Source: an uncultured Eggerthellaceae bacterium
Lineage (GTDB): Bacteria; Actinomycetota; Coriobacteriia; Coriobacteriales; Eggerthellaceae
Length of the DNA: 8,388 nucleotides
Direction: 5' to 3'
Assembly: GCA_910577495.1 (NCBI GenBank)
Contig: CAJTML010000092.1
Coordinates: 1-8,388 of the forward strand
Both the position numbers and the translations under genes were made by a program. Shown one piece after another: positions 1 through 5,828 of the stretch. Each line of letters starts with the position of its first letter. Positions within the stretch are counted from its first letter, which is position 1. The notes beneath the pieces were generated by a model. That model saw only the letters and a program-made list of their open reading frames with translations, ran no database searches and was not told the origin of the DNA.

Positions 1-158
1 GAGATCTTCTCTCCAGTTTTATGGGCGCACCCCCTAGAGGCAGCCACGCTGCACAAAACCCCCTCTCGTTGGCCACAACGCGCGCTTGGGGGCCGCGTGG
101 GAGCCGTGGGGGCGCACTCCTGGGAGCCGTGGGGGCGCACCCCCCAGGCGGCACGTCC
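1..158. other. Non-coding G/C-tract region at left edge
   Basis: No credible gene is visible here. A 61-codon plus-strand reading frame crosses it, but its protein is low-complexity and built from the repeats, and it runs into the acpP terminator. Visible structure: a small hairpin GCAGC-CAC-GCTGC at 40-52, enclosed by AGAGG (36-40) and CCTCT (62-66); the string GGGCGCACCCCC at 23-34, which recurs at 133-144; and the tandem repeat listed separately. Whatever lies left of base 1 cannot be judged. Confidence 0.6.
98..143. repeat. Two-copy 23-bp G-rich tandem repeat
   Basis: Positions 98-120 and 121-143 are two adjacent copies of a 23-bp unit beginning TGGGAGCCGTGGGGGCGCAC. The first 20 bases are identical and the copies differ only at the twenty-second base (T versus C). 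Together with GGGGG at 88-92 the region has five G-tracts (88-92, 99-101, 108-112, 122-124, 131-135) separated by 6, 6, 9 and 6 bases, a layout that could form a G-quadruplex with slightly long loops. The second copy ends in GGGGG-CGCA-CCCCC, a possible short hairpin. Function is unknown; it may be a slippage product or part of a dispersed intergenic repeat family. Confidence 0.8.
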
Positions 159-192
159 AAAAAAAGAGCTACCCGAAACCGAGTAGCTCTTT
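159..192 (-). terminator. Rho-independent terminator of acpP
   Basis: On the minus strand a perfect 10-bp stem (AAAGAGCTAC at 183-192 pairing with GTAGCTCTTT at 163-172) encloses a 10-base loop and runs into an uninterrupted stretch of seven T (plus-strand A at 159-165, the last three shared with the stem). It lies about 50 bases beyond the acpP stop codon. This is a textbook intrinsic terminator oriented for leftward transcription. The plus-strand version is weaker because only TTT-A follows the stem. Confidence 0.92.
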
Positions 193-207
193 ATCATGCG
201 AGATAAC

Positions 208-228
208 GTGCGGCATACAAAGCCGCAC
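208..228 (-). other. 7-bp hairpin in the acpP 3' untranslated region
   Basis: GTGCGGC (208-214) and GCCGCAC (222-228) form a perfect, GC-rich 7-bp inverted repeat around a 7-base loop, starting 12 bases past the acpP stop. No T-run follows on either strand, so it is not a second terminator by itself. It may protect the 3' end of the short acpP transcript or assist the terminator just downstream; this is inference. Confidence 0.6.
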
Positions 229-240
229 AAGCGCGGGCGC

Positions 241-459
241 TTACAGTGACTCGATGTAGGTCACCAGGTCGCCAACGGTCGTCAAGCCTTCCGGCTCACC
301 AAAATCAACGTCGCACTTTTCTTCCAGATCGCAAATGAGCTCAACCATATCCAGTGAGTCAATGCCCAGAGATTCAAAGCTCGATTCAACGGTTACGGTC
401 TCCGGCTCAATGTCCAGATTGTCTGAAAGCACTTCTTTAATGATATCGATGGTTGCCAT
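241..459 (-). CDS. acpP: Acyl carrier protein
   Basis: A 72-residue acidic four-helix carrier protein that holds growing acyl chains on a phosphopantetheine arm, normally for cytoplasmic type II fatty acid synthesis. The attachment motif GIDSLDMVEL is at residues 32-41, with Ser35 as the modified serine; the helix II region is rich in Asp/Glu, as expected for docking partner enzymes. It is slightly shorter than the 77-78 residues of E. coli AcpP. The start chosen is the ATG at 457-459, preceded by AAAGGA with a 7-base gap; an upstream in-frame ATG would add 15 basic residues not typical of the family and has no such site. The gene is monocistronic by appearance, with its own likely promoter and terminator. 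No fab or polyketide genes are adjacent, so the pathway (fatty acid versus a specialised acyl pathway) is inferred from family only. Confidence 0.95.
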   Translation of the reverse strand: MATIDIIKEVLSDNLDIEPETVTVESSFESLGIDSLDMVELICDLEEKCDVDFGEPEGLTTVGDLVTYIESL

Positions 460-492
460 GAGGCTATCCTTTCTTCGAAAACAACGCCGCTT

Positions 493-520
493 ATAGTAGC
501 ACAAGTGTGCACGCGGTAAA
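493..520 (-). promoter_or_regulatory. Candidate acpP promoter
   Basis: In the 62-bp gap between hpf and acpP the minus strand has TTTACC (515-520) and TACTAT (493-498) separated by 16 bases, each matching 4 of 6 bases of the sigma-70 consensus; TATAAG (490-495) is an alternative -10. The -35 box starts just past the hpf stop codon. A transcript starting near 486 would have a leader of roughly 27 bases containing the acpP ribosome binding site. Confidence 0.45.
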
Positions 521-521
521 C

Positions 522-1100
522 TTACTCGTCGTCTTTCTGCTTAAGCAACCCATAACCGCCATCGTCGCGGCGATACAGCACGTTTACCATGTTGGTGTCG
601 CGATCCGTGTAGGCGAAGAAGTCATGTCCCAAAAGGTCAATCTTGACCAGGGCTTCTTCTTCTGTCAGCGGCTCAAACGTGATCTCTTTCACGCGCACAA
701 CCTCATCATCTGCGGCCAGCTCGCTCATGAGGCCTTCCACGTCAAGCTCTTGCGCAACCGGCGCAGCAACCGGCATTTCACCGGCGGCACGCAGTTTGCG
801 ATCCAGCACCTTGGTCTTGAATTTGCGCAGCTGGCGAACTACTTTTGCGGCAGCAACGTCAATTGCTGCGTACATGTCCTCTTCGCTCTCCTCCACGCGA
901 ATGATGTGACCCTTCGTGCGCAGCGTGACCTCGCATACTGCGGGACGCGGGTTGGCAGGGTTTTTCTCTACAAATAATACGACCTCCGCGTCAAGCGGGG
1001 AGATATCCATAACCTTCATGGAGCTGCCGATTTTCTCCTCGGCGTACTCACGCAATGCGTCCGTTACGGGCATGCGGCGCCCAGCGACAGTAATGCTCAT
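522..1100 (-). CDS. hpf: Long-form ribosome hibernation promoting factor
   Basis: A 192-residue protein that binds the small ribosomal subunit in the mRNA/tRNA channel and, in the long form, dimerises 70S ribosomes into inactive 100S particles in slow growth. The N-terminal S30AE/RaiA domain spans about residues 1-105, with the basic helix AAAKVVRQLRKFKTK near its end. A variable Ala/Pro-rich linker follows, then the C-terminal dimerisation domain from about residue 133, recognisable by EEALVKIDLLGHDFFAYTD and NMVNVLYRRDDGGYGLL. Both domains are complete, so this is the long HPF typical of Gram-positive bacteria, not short HPF or YfiA. The ATG at 1098-1100 is preferred over a GTG three codons upstream because that GTG overlaps the ribosome binding site. 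It faces away from nhaA; its promoter must lie in the 257-bp spacer. Confidence 0.95.
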   Translation of the reverse strand: MSITVAGRRMPVTDALREYAEEKIGSSMKVMDISPLDAEVVLFVEKNPANPRPAVCEVTLRTKGHIIRVEESEEDMYAAIDVAAAKVVRQLRKFKTKVLDRKLRAAGEMPVAAPVAQELDVEGLMSELAADDEVVRVKEITFEPLTEEEALVKIDLLGHDFFAYTDRDTNMVNVLYRRDDGGYGLLKQKDDE

Positions 1101-1108
1101 TGCGACCA

Positions 1109-1114
1109 CCTCTT
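1109..1114 (-). promoter_or_regulatory. hpf ribosome binding site, sets the start
   Basis: The minus strand reads AAGAGG with an 8-base gap to the ATG at 1098-1100. An in-frame GTG at 1107-1109 overlaps this site, so it cannot use it; the ATG is therefore the start. Confidence 0.8.
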
Positions 1115-1206
1115 ACTACGTTTCGAATACTACTTTTGTCTGCTCAGCCGCCCCATCAGCGTCTGCGAGCGGCGCCTGAACTGACCTAAAACAAGCATAT
1201 CGCAAT

Positions 1207-1258
1207 TTGGAAAACCTGTCCTTTGAACTTACAAGGTTCAAGAAAACGATTGGAAAAC
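1207..1258. promoter_or_regulatory. Palindrome flanked by direct repeats, operator candidate
   Basis: TTGAAC (1223-1228) and GTTCAA (1236-1241) are a perfect inverted repeat with a 7-base spacer. It is bracketed by two identical copies of TTGGAAAAC, at 1207-1215 and 1250-1258, 43 bases apart. Spaced dyads of this kind in a divergent promoter region often bind dimeric regulators. No regulator gene is adjacent, and the binding protein is unknown. Confidence 0.4.
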
Positions 1259-1357
1259 AACCCAAAAAACACGACGCCTTTCTCATGAATTGGCAAATTT
1301 TGCGCGATAATAGAAAGGATAATGTTTTGTAAATTGATCTGATTTTGGTGACGAACC

Positions 1358-3259
1358 ATGGAATTACGAAAACGCGACGGCAATTCAAAGTACCTCTTCA
1401 TCAATGAGGTGCAAGGGCATCAAGAACGCTACAAGAAGCTCATCCAATTCACGCACTCCTCAACAAAAGCAGCAGCGGTTATGTTGCTTGCGGCGGTGGT
1501 GGCGCTCATCGTGGCGAACACAGGCGCCTACGAGGGATTTTTGCATTTTTGGCACACGGAAGTGGGCTTTATTTTTGGCGAAAACCACGCAACGATGTCC
1601 ATGGCGCACATCATCAACGATGTGTTTATGGCTATCTTCTTCTTGCTCGTTGGCCTGGAAGTTAAATATGAGATGACAGTTGGCGAACTCACGAATATTC
1701 GCCAGGCGCTGCTTCCTATTATGGGCGCAGTTGGCGGTGTGGCAATGCCAATTGTGATCTATCTCATCTTTAATGCCAGCAACCCTGCAGCCGTGCATGG
1801 CTGGGGTGTACCAACTGCAACCGACATCGCGTTTGCGCTTGGTATTCTGGCGCTGCTGGGCAATCGTGTCCCTGGCGGCGTGCGCGTATTCTTGAGCACG
1901 CTTGCTGTTGCTGACGACATCATTGCAATCCTGATCATCGCTATCTTTTACGGCCAGAGCCCCTCGCCGGTATGGCTGATGCTGGCGCTGGTGGTCATGT
2001 TGTTGCTCATTGTCATGAACCGCATGCATATCTACGCGCTTGCACCGTATTTGATCGTGGGTGTGGTGCTGTGGTACTGCGTCTTCATGTCGGGCATCCA
2101 CTCAACTATCGCGGGCGTGCTGTTGGCCTTCGCCATTCCGTCGGGCTCTCGTGTGAACCTGCGCATCTTTACCGCGTGGTCATCGGATAAACTGCGCCAG
2201 GCCAAGGAAAACTATCAACCTGAAGTCCCTGTTATCGCACAAGACGAATACATCAAGACGGTGAGCTCGCTTTCACAGGTGGCTCGCCAAGTTGTGCCTC
2301 CCGCAACGCGTCTTGAGCAGAAGCTCTATCCGTGGGTGTACTTCGGAATCCTGCCGCTGTTTGCGCTGACGAACGCCGATGTCAGCTTTATGGGCATTGA
2401 CATGGGCTCGGTCTTTACTGACCCAGTGCTCTACGGCGTGCTCTTTGGCCTGCTGCTCGGCAAACCCATTGGCATCATGCTCATGAGCTTTTTGGTGGTT
2501 AAAACCAAGCTGGCAAGTCTGCCCGAGCACGTGAACTGGATGCATATGCTGGGCGCGTCCATTTTGGGCGGTGTTGGCTTTACCATGGCAATCTTTGTGG
2601 CGAACTTGGCATTTACCGATGAGACCCATATTGCCATTGCGAAGTTGGGCATCTTGTCCGCATCGCTGCTTGCCGGCATTTTGGGCTTCTTGTTCCTGAT
2701 GCTGCAGGCGCGCCGTGCGCACAAGCAAGGCGTTGCGTACCTCTCGCTCATGGACACCGAAAACTTGCAAACCGCGGACCGAAACTTCGTTCGTGAGAGC
2801 GAAAAGCTCCTGGAAAAGGTTGAGCGTCCCAGCATGCAAGAGCGCATTGAAGAGGCGAAGTCGCGTCGCAATACGTTCGAGATTGTGGTTGACTTGGGCG
2901 CCACGGGCTTGCTGGGCGGCGGTTCGTTTGGCGACATTCGCGATGCGGTATATGACGAGCTCATGCGCGTGTTGCGCGAAGAAGGCCGCGAGGATCTGCG
3001 CGAAGCGCTTCGCGAACAGCTCTATACCAACGTGGATGAAGGCCCGCTTATTGGCATGCGCGATGTGCTGTTGCGTGAGGGCGGCCAGGAGGCATTGCGT
3101 CGCGCGATGGTGCGCACTGCCGAAGACGACGCGTTTGAGCAACTCTTTGAGCGCACGCTTGAGGAAGAGCAGCGCGAAGAGGGTCTGGATGCCATTGGCA
3201 TGTCTCCGGCAAACGCCAACCCAGATACCGATGGTGCAAACGACGGCGCAGAGGCTTAG
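1358..3259 (+). CDS. nhaA: Na+/H+ antiporter NhaA with long C-terminal tail
   Basis: A membrane antiporter that expels Na+ (or Li+) in exchange for protons, for pH and salt homeostasis. About 12 hydrophobic segments fall between residues 37 and 450. Family hallmarks are intact: TATDIAFALGIL (153-164; Asp156), the ion-binding pair Asp186-Asp187 in LAVADDIIAI, SGIHSTIAGVLLAF (245-259), ILPLFALTNA (331-340), Lys369 in LLLGKPIGI, and GGVGFTMAIF. These correspond to E. coli Asp133, Asp163-Asp164 and Lys300. At 633 residues it is far longer than E. coli NhaA (388): a 60-residue loop (263-322) precedes segment IX, and a roughly 170-residue charged tail (about 466-633) follows the last segment. The ATG at 1358 has only a weak GGTG ahead of it, but its reading frame covers the expected N-terminus. 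The tail is continuous with the frame, with no sign of frameshift; its role is unknown. Confidence 0.95.
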   Translation: MELRKRDGNSKYLFINEVQGHQERYKKLIQFTHSSTKAAAVMLLAAVVALIVANTGAYEGFLHFWHTEVGFIFGENHATMSMAHIINDVFMAIFFLLVGLEVKYEMTVGELTNIRQALLPIMGAVGGVAMPIVIYLIFNASNPAAVHGWGVPTATDIAFALGILALLGNRVPGGVRVFLSTLAVADDIIAILIIAIFYGQSPSPVWLMLALVVMLLLIVMNRMHIYALAPYLIVGVVLWYCVFMSGIHSTIAGVLLAFAIPSGSRVNLRIFTAWSSDKLRQAKENYQPEVPVIAQDEYIKTVSSLSQVARQVVPPATRLEQKLYPWVYFGILPLFALTNADVSFMGIDMGSVFTDPVLYGVLFGLLLGKPIGIMLMSFLVVKTKLASLPEHVNWMHMLGASILGGVGFTMAIFVANLAFTDETHIAIAKLGILSASLLAGILGFLFLMLQARRAHKQGVAYLSLMDTENLQTADRNFVRESEKLLEKVERPSMQERIEEAKSRRNTFEIVVDLGATGLLGGGSFGDIRDAVYDELMRVLREEGREDLREALREQLYTNVDEGPLIGMRDVLLREGGQEALRRAMVRTAEDDAFEQLFERTLEEEQREEGLDAIGMSPANANPDTDGANDGAEA

Positions 3260-3262
3260 CGC

Positions 3263-3268
3263 TATACT
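3263..3268 (+). promoter_or_regulatory. Candidate glmU -10 box
   Basis: TATACT matches 5 of 6 consensus bases and begins four bases after the nhaA stop codon. No good -35 box is found 16-18 bases upstream, which would lie inside nhaA. If used, the transcript would begin near 3275 with a leader of about 87 bases holding the nested hairpin below. The alternative is read-through from nhaA, since no intrinsic terminator separates the two genes. Confidence 0.35.
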
Positions 3269-3294
3269 ACAGCTCGGTTACTAATACAAAGATA

Positions 3295-3341
3295 TGAGCA
3301 ACCTATCCTGACCGCAAAACGCGGCCGGCAGGTTGTGCTCA
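3295..3341 (+). promoter_or_regulatory. Nested hairpin in the glmU leader
   Basis: A 47-base foldable element: TGAGC (3295-3299) pairs with GCTCA (3337-3341); AACCT (3300-3304) with AGGTT (3330-3334), leaving a 2-base bulge; and, inside an internal loop, CCGC (3312-3315) with GCGG (3321-3324) around loop AAAAC. No T-run follows on either strand, so it is not an intrinsic terminator. It ends 9 bases before the glmU ribosome binding site AAGGAG (3351-3356), a position suited to control of translation or mRNA processing. I do not recognise a known riboswitch class. Confidence 0.5.
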
Positions 3342-3361
3342 ATGGGACTTAAGGAGCGCGC

Positions 3362-4741
3362 ATGGAAGCTGCTGCCATTATTCTTGCTGCAGGTGCTGGT
3401 ACCCGTATGAAGTCGAAAAAGCCCAAGGTTGCCCACGAAATTTTGGGGCGTCCGCTAGTGCAATGGGTTACGCATGCGGCGGTGGACGCGGGTGTGAACC
3501 GCCAGGTGGCAGTGGTGGGGCATATGCGCGAGCAGGTCATTCCGCTCGTTGCAGACGTGGCGGAGGTTGTGGTGCAAGAAGAGCAGAACGGTACGGCGGG
3601 CGCGGTTAAGGTGTGCGCGGATGCGCTGGCTAATTTTGACGGTTCGCTTGTGGTGCTCTCGGGAGATTGTCCGCTCATTACCTCAGAAACCATCGCTTCG
3701 CTGGTGGAGCTGCGTGAGCGCGAAGACGCAGCGTGTGTGGTGCTCACCATGACGCTTGCTGATCCGTTTGGGTATGGTCGCATCATTCGCGATACGGATG
3801 GCCAGGTCAAGCGCATCGTAGAGCAAAAGGACGCCACCGCCGAAGAGGCGCGCGTGTGCGAATGCAATTCTGGTTTCTACTGCTTTGACGCGCGTGCGCT
3901 GTTTGAGGCGCTTGCGCACGTTGACAACAATAACGCCCAGGGAGAGTTTTATCTCACCGACGTGCTGGAGATTTGTCGAAATAACGGGCGCAAGGTGTTG
4001 GCGCTGGAGACGCAAGACGCGAACGAGTGCTTGGGCGTGAACTCACGCATCCAGCTGGCAGAGGCAACTGAGCAGCTGCAGCAGCGCATCAATTGTGCAC
4101 ACATGCAAGCGGGCGTGACTATGGTGGCACCTTCGCTTGTATGGATTGGCCCGGATGTGACCATTGACCAGGACGTAGAGCTGCTGCCAAACGTGACGCT
4201 CATGGGTAATACCCACATTGGCGAAGACAGCATTATCGGCCCGGACTCGCGTCTGACTGACACGCGTGTTGGACAGGGATGCGTGATTGATGAGACCGTG
4301 GCGGTTGAGGCGCTCATTGATAATGGCGCCACGTGCGGTCCGCGCGCGTATCTTCGCCCTGGTGCGCATCTGTGTGAAGGTGCGAAGGCTGGCACGCACG
4401 TGGAGATCAAGAAATCCACGATCGGCAAAGGCTCAAAAGTGCCGCACTTATCCTACATTGGGGACACCACGATGGGTGAAGGCGTCAACATCGGTGCTGG
4501 TTCCATCACGTGCAACTACGATGGCAAGAACAAATGGCATACCGAAATTGGCAACGACGTCTTTGTGGGCAGCGACACTATGATGGTGGCACCGGTAGCC
4601 ATCGGGGACGGCGCCATCATTGGTGCGGGTTCGTGCATCACCAAAGATGTGGCGGCTGACGCCTTGGCGCTGACGCGTCCTGAGCAGCGCGAACTTGCAG
4701 GTTGGGCAGCAAAAAAGCGCGCCCAGCAAGCAAAGCACTAA
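3362..4741 (+). CDS. glmU: Bifunctional GlmU: GlcN-1-P acetyltransferase / GlcNAc-1-P uridyltransferase
   Basis: Makes UDP-N-acetylglucosamine, the precursor of peptidoglycan, in two steps: acetyl transfer from acetyl-CoA to glucosamine-1-phosphate, then uridyl transfer from UTP. The N-terminal nucleotidyltransferase half (about 1-230) has LAAGAGTRMKSKKPK (8-22), SGDCPLI with metal-ligand Asp102, the QNGTAGAV loop (75-82) and GVNSR with Asn227. The C-terminal left-handed beta-helix (about 250-440) shows hexapeptide periodicity and the acetyltransferase signature EIKKSTIGKGSKVPHLSYIG, with His362 matching the catalytic histidine of E. coli (His363), followed by NYDGKNK (385-391). The length of 459 residues is normal (E. 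coli 456), and both active sites look intact. AAGGAG lies 5 bases before the ATG. The preceding gap carries a structured leader; prs follows after 113 bp without an intrinsic terminator. Confidence 0.97.
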   Translation: MEAAAIILAAGAGTRMKSKKPKVAHEILGRPLVQWVTHAAVDAGVNRQVAVVGHMREQVIPLVADVAEVVVQEEQNGTAGAVKVCADALANFDGSLVVLSGDCPLITSETIASLVELREREDAACVVLTMTLADPFGYGRIIRDTDGQVKRIVEQKDATAEEARVCECNSGFYCFDARALFEALAHVDNNNAQGEFYLTDVLEICRNNGRKVLALETQDANECLGVNSRIQLAEATEQLQQRINCAHMQAGVTMVAPSLVWIGPDVTIDQDVELLPNVTLMGNTHIGEDSIIGPDSRLTDTRVGQGCVIDETVAVEALIDNGATCGPRAYLRPGAHLCEGAKAGTHVEIKKSTIGKGSKVPHLSYIGDTTMGEGVNIGAGSITCNYDGKNKWHTEIGNDVFVGSDTMMVAPVAIGDGAIIGAGSCITKDVAADALALTRPEQRELAGWAAKKRAQQAKH

Positions 4742-4751
4742 ACTTGAGATC

Positions 4752-4781
4752 TATAGCGGTAGCCTCCTCGGAGACGCTATA
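4752..4781. promoter_or_regulatory. Inverted repeat overlapping the prs -10 box
   Basis: TATAGCG (4752-4758) and CGCTATA (4775-4781) are a perfect 7-bp inverted repeat with a 16-base spacer that itself contains CTCC-TC-GGAG. The right arm supplies four of the six bases of the TATAAT box at 4778-4783. A DNA-binding dimer on these arms would cover the promoter. As RNA it could also fold at the 3' end of a glmU transcript, but no T-run follows. Confidence 0.5.
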
Positions 4782-4783
4782 AT
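4778..4783 (+). promoter_or_regulatory. prs promoter -10 box
   Basis: A perfect TATAAT in the 113-bp glmU-prs gap. There is no recognisable -35 box at 16-18 bases (TTGAGA at 4744 is 28 bases away), suggesting an activator or a tolerant -35, as is common in actinobacteria. Transcription would begin at about 4790-4792, where an in-frame ATG also sits. Confidence 0.6.
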
Positions 4784-4842
4784 AAACCCATATGACCAAA
4801 CGTGTCTGCGCGCGGTGCGCACACGATGCTGCGAGCAAGAAC

Positions 4843-4847
4843 AGGAG
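4843..4847 (+). promoter_or_regulatory. prs ribosome binding site, sets the start
   Basis: AGGAG with a 7-base gap to the ATG at 4855. The in-frame ATG at 4792 has no such site upstream, so the internal ATG is the default start. The upstream one would matter only if transcripts are leaderless. Confidence 0.75.
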
Positions 4848-4854
4848 CCCTCAC

Positions 4855-5820
4855 ATGACGGAGATGCAAAAGAGCATGGCAGTGTTTACTGGTTCGGTAA
4901 ATCCAGAACTGGCAGACAGAATTGCAAGCTATCTTGGCGTTGATTTGGGGAATGTCAAACTTGAGAAATTCGCTAATGGCGAAATCTATGCGCGCTATCA
5001 AGAAAGCGTACGTGGCGCTGACGTCTTTTTGATCCAGTCGGTGTGCGCGGGCAATGGCTATGACGTCAACGATGCACTCATGGAGTTGCTCATCATGGCG
5101 GACGCTGCCAAGCGCGCCTCTGCGCGGAGCGTGTGCGCGGTGGTTGCTCACTATGGTTACGCGCGTCAAGACCGTAAGGCTGCTCCGCGTGAGCCCATTA
5201 CGGCTCGTTTGGTGGCTGACTTGCTTTCGGCTGCGGGCGTGACCAACGTTATCACGATTGACCTGCACCAAGACGCAATTCAGGGCTTCTTCTCAATTCC
5301 GGTGAACCACATGACGGCCATGCCTATCTTTGTGGACTACTTCAAGAACATGTCATTTGACCCTGATGAGCTGGTCGTGGTGTCACCTGACGTAGGTCGT
5401 GCAAAAGCGGCGAAGAAATTCTCCACGATGCTCGGTTGTGATTTGGCTATCATGCACAAAGATCGCCCGAAGCACAATCAGGCCGAGATCACCGCGCTTA
5501 TTGGTGATGTAACGGACAAGATTTGCATCTTAAACGACGACATGATTGACACCGCAGGGTCTTTGGTTGCCGCTGCCACGACCTTGAAGGCCAAGGGTGC
5601 GGCGAAGGTGTACGCCTGTGCTACGCATGGCCTGTTCAGCGGCCCGGCATATGATCGCATTGAGAACTCCTGCATTGAAGAGGTTGTCGTTACCGATGCA
5701 GTGCCCGTGCCGCTTGAGCGTCAGACGGGCAAGGTGAAGGTGCTCTCGGTTGCTCCTTTGTGCGGTCAGACCATCAACAACGTCTACACCAACGGCTCGG
5801 TGTCGCGTTTGTTCGAATAA
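4855..5820 (+). CDS. prs: Ribose-phosphate pyrophosphokinase (PRPP synthetase)
   Basis: Transfers pyrophosphate from ATP to ribose-5-phosphate, giving PRPP for purine, pyrimidine, NAD, histidine and tryptophan synthesis. The 321-residue protein is the usual class I length. Landmarks: FANGEIYARY (39-48), the ATP-binding flexible loop YGYARQDRK (100-108), TIDLHQDAIQGFF (134-146), and the PRPP-binding loop NDDMIDTAGS (227-236). The stretch SPDVGRAKAAKKF (177-189) resembles the actinobacterial form rather than the SPD-x-GGV of E. coli. An Asn precedes the DD pair of the PRPP loop where Val or Ile is usual. The start follows the AGGAG site; an in-frame extension of 21 residues back to 4792 is possible (see findings). 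pth begins 8 bases after the stop, so the two genes share a transcript. Confidence 0.97.
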   Translation: MTEMQKSMAVFTGSVNPELADRIASYLGVDLGNVKLEKFANGEIYARYQESVRGADVFLIQSVCAGNGYDVNDALMELLIMADAAKRASARSVCAVVAHYGYARQDRKAAPREPITARLVADLLSAAGVTNVITIDLHQDAIQGFFSIPVNHMTAMPIFVDYFKNMSFDPDELVVVSPDVGRAKAAKKFSTMLGCDLAIMHKDRPKHNQAEITALIGDVTDKICILNDDMIDTAGSLVAAATTLKAKGAAKVYACATHGLFSGPAYDRIENSCIEEVVVTDAVPVPLERQTGKVKVLSVAPLCGQTINNVYTNGSVSRLFE

Positions 5821-5828
5821 AGGGTGTC

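Larger units (their letters stand above)
1101..1357. other. Divergent hpf-nhaA intergenic region
   Basis: This 257-bp spacer must carry the promoters for both leftward hpf and rightward nhaA. The part from about 1190 to 1350 is clearly more AT-rich than the flanking genes. Toward nhaA there are two GATAAT hexamers (1306-1311 and 1318-1323), either of which could be a -10 box, but neither has a convincing -35 at the right distance. Toward hpf, GCCGC (1147-1151) and GCGGC (1169-1173) could form a weak stem in the leader. Two minus-strand reading frames of 72 and 90 codons run across it from inside nhaA; they lack ribosome binding sites and family features, so I do not call them. A palindrome with flanking repeats is listed separately. 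Confidence 0.6.

Noticed and set aside
98..143. Possible CRISPR-like repeat
   Set aside because: Only two directly adjacent copies with no spacers and no cas genes; it is a simple tandem duplication.
21..206. 61-codon plus-strand frame at the left edge
   Set aside because: Its protein is a translation of the G-rich repeat and the terminator stem; no start signal precedes it.
1116..1404. Two overlapping minus-strand frames (72 and 90 codons) in the hpf-nhaA spacer
   Set aside because: They start inside nhaA in antisense orientation, lack ribosome binding sites, and their sequences look like translated AT-rich promoter DNA.
2273..3142. 289-codon minus-strand reading frame opposite nhaA
   Set aside because: It lies wholly antisense to the well-supported nhaA gene; the protein is His/Gln/Ala-rich, which is what the complement of this codon usage gives, and no ribosome binding site or family motif is visible.
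3295..3341. Intrinsic terminator of nhaA
   Set aside because: The hairpin is stable, but no T-run follows on either strand and a ribosome binding site comes 9 bases later, so it is better read as a leader structure.
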